This document shows, piece after piece, positions 61,584 through 64,000 of a stretch of DNA of 64,000 bases (its first letter is position 1; every line of letters begins with the position of its first letter). The notes beneath the pieces are model-generated. The model saw nothing but the letters and a program-made list of their open reading frames with translations, was not told the DNA's origin and ran no database searches. The stretch is from Massilia sp. Root418 (GTDB taxonomy: Bacteria > Pseudomonadota > Gammaproteobacteria > Burkholderiales > Burkholderiaceae_D). The position numbers and the translations under genes are program-made. The stretch spans positions 4,704 to 68,703 of the forward strand of contig NZ_LMEC01000004.1 in NCBI RefSeq assembly GCF_001425265.1. The letters run 5' to 3'.

Positions 61584-63937
61584 TTGAGCAACCTCATAAT
61601 AACGCAAAATCCTTTCTCACTGGCTTCCCCGAGACTTATGTCGCCGTTTAGCTGTTTTACCGTTTGTTTTACATGGTACAGACCGAGTCCTGATCCGTTC
61701 GTAGTAGTGACACCGCGGTCAAACACGTTCTCCGGCGGTTGGATGTCAGGGCTAATTCCCGGTCCGTCGTCACTTATCTTCACGATTAGTTCATTTTCCG
61801 AAGGTCGAATGATTTCGACGTCAAACTTTTTTGCCCTTGCACGAGTGCTATTGCTAGCCAGGTTGTCAAACACAATTGCAACGTCGATAGGTTTGAACCG
61901 CATAACAAACGGCTCAGGCGAATCCTGCCTAACGGTTACTTTTAAATTCTGAGCTGAGGAGTCTCCGGCGACGTTTTGCATATATTCTTTTATGAAGGAC
62001 GCAATATCGGCGGTCATTGTTTCTGTCTTCAGCCTAAAGTTTGCTTTTGTCGCAAAATTCGTAACTGCGATAATCTTTCTTGTGCCGAGTAGAGCTTTTT
62101 CAACTGCTTCAATAATCTTCTCAGCATCGGCGCCTTTTCTTAGTTGCGAGATCGCTAAATCTAAAAAATTCTTCGCGGTGTTGGCGTATATACCTGATTG
62201 GTGATGGAGCAGCATCAGTTGCTCCTGATCTGTGCCGGCGGATAGCCGTGCAAAATGCAGCTCGGTTTGCTGTGTTCGTATCTGGCTTTGCAATACGTCT
62301 TTTTGTTGAGAGATGCCGCGAGCTACGTCCTTTAGTCTTGTAACCTGAACCTCTTTCCTAGCAATTTCTTTCTTTGCGCGAGATAACGATTCCCGTTGCC
62401 GCCTGAATTCATTCTGGACACTATGCAGCGCCAGTTTAAGGTCGTGCCCCATCGCTCCGGTGAATGTGTCAAATTTTTCAAGCAGCGCATTTACTGTCTC
62501 TTCTTTTTCTTTCGACAGCGCATTGAGGACATCCGGGTCTATATCTAGCTCAAGTGTATTGTCTGCCGACGCACCGACGATACGTAGTAGACTTAGCGCA
62601 ACACGTCGCCGTTTTAGTTCGCCCGATTCGCTGTAAACCTCCGTTTCTGGCATGTCTTCGTCGCCTGGAATAACTCCGCTGCGTAATTTTTTTCGGATGC
62701 TTTCCGGTACCGAATCCCAGTCCAGCCCATCCACCACGAAGCGCTCAAACTTAGATAGTATGTGAAAAAAGAAGCCACCCGGATGCTTATACAGTTGCAT
62801 AAAGCGATCGTCTTTAGCGACGCCTTCGCGATTCGAAACGATGCGAAAAGATCGGCTTTTATCGGCCACTTCAATCAAGCCCAGCAATTCGCGATTTCCT
62901 AAAAATCTTGCTGTACCTTGGTTTTTTCTGTTGTCTAATTGCAGCCAATCATTGTCCCGATCTCCATACGGCGGCACGCGATATCCGTTGATAAACAAAA
63001 ACACGGACCCAAAATCGACTAGATTTAAGCCGGTCTGTCGTTTAAAATATGCCTTTTTGTAAGGATTCATATAATGAATAATTACATTTATATCCTTGAG
63101 AAGCTTGAAGTCTTCGTTGATCTCGACTAGCCTGTAGATCTGCTCGCCATCGTGGAATAGCTGAGTCGTGATCGTTTTTCCGGCAGCGTCAATTTTTGAC
63201 TCGATGTACGTGGTCTTGAATTTTAACTTGGAAAAAATTTGATTTTCTATTTTTCCGTTGATAGTATTGTGTTTTTTGTCTACTGCGTCCCGAATTAGCT
63301 CAGATTTTGCCGTTATTGAAACTTCCACGCTATCGCTGTCGAAGACAGCAATCGGATTCATAAAACGCTCTAAGCTGCGTTTTAGAAGCATAAGCTTATC
63401 TCGAGTCCAGCTTTGCCGAAGACGAGAAATTATCAATGTGGTTCCCGTTTTAGGTGGCGACCTTCCAGTTATTTCCTGCACTTCTGAATCGGTTGCCTGT
63501 TTAAGAGTTATGTCGACCTTTTGGATGGTTGCGGTTAGCTCTTTCTTGTTTTCGAACTGCGTCCAGTCGACGGCCAGATGTTCTAAAGGCGTGTCCTCCT
63601 TTCTCGTGAACATGTCGAGTTTTTCACCTAGTCTGTCACAGGCGAACCGACCGACGCCTTTATTTCCGGCAAGGGCTCTCGTGCTTAGTGCTGCGTCTTT
63701 TTTCTCTGAGTACGCAATATTGAGCCACTTTTTTTCTATGTCGTCTGCGGACATCCCTGTTCCATTGTCCTCAATGATAATTTCGGATTCTCGGAATTCG
63801 ATATTAACTTGCTGTGCGCCGGCGTCTATGCTATTTTTTACTAACTCTACAATTGCGATGTTATCGTCGTTGATTAGATCCTGTCCGATAATATTTTTTA
63901 GGTCTGCATGCGTAATAAAATGAACTTTTCTAGACAT
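61580..63937 (-). CDS. Dual GHKL protein: N-terminal GHL (Hsp90/MutL/MORC-like) ATPase and C-terminal histidine-kinase module
   Basis: A 785-residue cytosolic protein without membrane segments. N-terminal GHL motifs: ELVKNSIDAGA, IIEDNGTGMSADDIEKKWL and GNKGVGRFACDRLGEKL. The middle (about 240-480) has no family I recognise. A histidine-kinase-like part follows: a candidate H-box GAMGHDLKLALHSV (H498), coiled-coil helices and HATPase_c with FDNLASNSTRA (N), ISDDGPGISPD (G1) and TTTNGSGLGLYHVK (G2). Two separate GHKL sites in one chain are unusual. It is coupled to the receiver-HEPN gene and is AT-rich. Phosphotransfer from H498 to D64 of that protein is the obvious hypothesis. Confidence 0.78.
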   Translation of the reverse strand: MSRKVHFITHADLKNIIGQDLINDDNIAIVELVKNSIDAGAQQVNIEFRESEIIIEDNGTGMSADDIEKKWLNIAYSEKKDAALSTRALAGNKGVGRFACDRLGEKLDMFTRKEDTPLEHLAVDWTQFENKKELTATIQKVDITLKQATDSEVQEITGRSPPKTGTTLIISRLRQSWTRDKLMLLKRSLERFMNPIAVFDSDSVEVSITAKSELIRDAVDKKHNTINGKIENQIFSKLKFKTTYIESKIDAAGKTITTQLFHDGEQIYRLVEINEDFKLLKDINVIIHYMNPYKKAYFKRQTGLNLVDFGSVFLFINGYRVPPYGDRDNDWLQLDNRKNQGTARFLGNRELLGLIEVADKSRSFRIVSNREGVAKDDRFMQLYKHPGGFFFHILSKFERFVVDGLDWDSVPESIRKKLRSGVIPGDEDMPETEVYSESGELKRRRVALSLLRIVGASADNTLELDIDPDVLNALSKEKEETVNALLEKFDTFTGAMGHDLKLALHSVQNEFRRQRESLSRAKKEIARKEVQVTRLKDVARGISQQKDVLQSQIRTQQTELHFARLSAGTDQEQLMLLHHQSGIYANTAKNFLDLAISQLRKGADAEKIIEAVEKALLGTRKIIAVTNFATKANFRLKTETMTADIASFIKEYMQNVAGDSSAQNLKVTVRQDSPEPFVMRFKPIDVAIVFDNLASNSTRARAKKFDVEIIRPSENELIVKISDDGPGISPDIQPPENVFDRGVTTTNGSGLGLYHVKQTVKQLNGDISLGEASEKGFCVIMRLLK

Positions 63938-64000
63938 TAAATTTTCCTATCCTTTGGATTTTTCACCATACGAGCTAGTTGCGGCAGGGTGACTCTCCAT
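63937..64000 (-). CDS. Possible C-terminus of an upstream gene (partial)
   Basis: One reverse frame is open from the window edge and ends with TAA sharing a base with the ATG of the GHL-kinase (TAATG), giving ...WRVTLPQLARMVKNPKDRKI. Such an overlap is usual for a coupled operon partner. Another frame is also open to a stop at 63947. Too little is visible to name it. Confidence 0.35.
   Translation of the reverse strand, partial: WRVTLPQLARMVKNPKDRKI

Overview
The window looks like chromosome of a high-GC betaproteobacterium, most likely Oxalobacteraceae (Massilia/Duganella/Pseudoduganella type). Support: a DUF4148 protein (a Burkholderiales family), a PEP-CTERM/HAF-repeat exported protein, many chemoreceptors and hybrid kinases, and GC-rich codon use. 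A single 60-base line counted at 28921 is 41/60 G+C, while one at 63241 is 21/60. This is a family-level guess from gene content, not a phylogenetic placement.

Layout. (1) 1-4141: the C-terminus of a probable RTX-like type I substrate, then its ABC transporter and HlyD adaptor. (2) 4155-15194: a tightly overlapping plus-strand operon for a nonulosonic (pseudaminic-like) acid and its modification (PseB, PseF, RmlD-like SDR, NeuB/PseI, glycosyltransferase, Gfo/Idh oxidoreductase, DegT aminotransferase, GNAT, an unknown GT-B-like protein, a PseA-like amidotransferase, an amidase). (3) 15216-23344: a convergent minus-strand glycan operon led by an O-GlcNAc-transferase (SPINDLY-like) protein fused to a methyltransferase. 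(4) 23600-32245: housekeeping and accessory genes (folE, thioredoxin-like protein, M28 peptidase, DUF4148, chemoreceptor, LysR with a divergent quinone oxidoreductase, lipoprotein). (5) 32380-40413: a sensory operon (hybrid kinase with three receivers, CheR, stand-alone CheB, receiver-kinase) and a second chemoreceptor ending in a CheR-docking-like pentapeptide. (6) 40615-44661: DUF2244 protein, OmpW and a DUF2382 stress-protein cluster with ANR/FNR-type boxes. (7) 44757-51314: a molybdopterin hydroxylase pair and a soxXYZA plus flavocytochrome c set lacking soxB and soxCD. (8) 51352-58866: HAF/PEP-CTERM protein, tssF-tssG without other T6SS genes, an unknown protein and a TolA/TonB-like protein with a long 15-residue repeat. 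(9) 59207-64000: a conspicuously AT-richer segment with a DNA cytosine-5 methyltransferase convergent to a two-gene operon.

The most unusual locus is the last one. One gene encodes a protein with a GHL (Hsp90/MutL/MORC-like) ATPase at its N-terminus and a histidine-kinase ATPase at its C-terminus. It is translationally coupled (ATGA) to a receiver-domain protein whose C-terminal part carries an R-N-x3-H motif typical of HEPN ribonucleases. Beside a DNA methyltransferase in an AT-rich island, this reads as a candidate anti-phage or genome-conflict system in which a phosphorelay would control an RNase-like effector. That reading is inference from motifs.

Other notable signals: a promoter block shared by the two DUF2382-type loci, with well-spaced ANR/FNR boxes and a class II arrangement toward ompW; a paralogue that has lost its DUF2382 core; a dispersed hairpin repeat found in three convergent-gene junctions, where it supplies stop codons and C-terminal residues; an exact 33-bp tandem duplication inside a methyltransferase; and a SoxY-like protein without the usual GGCGG swinging arm.
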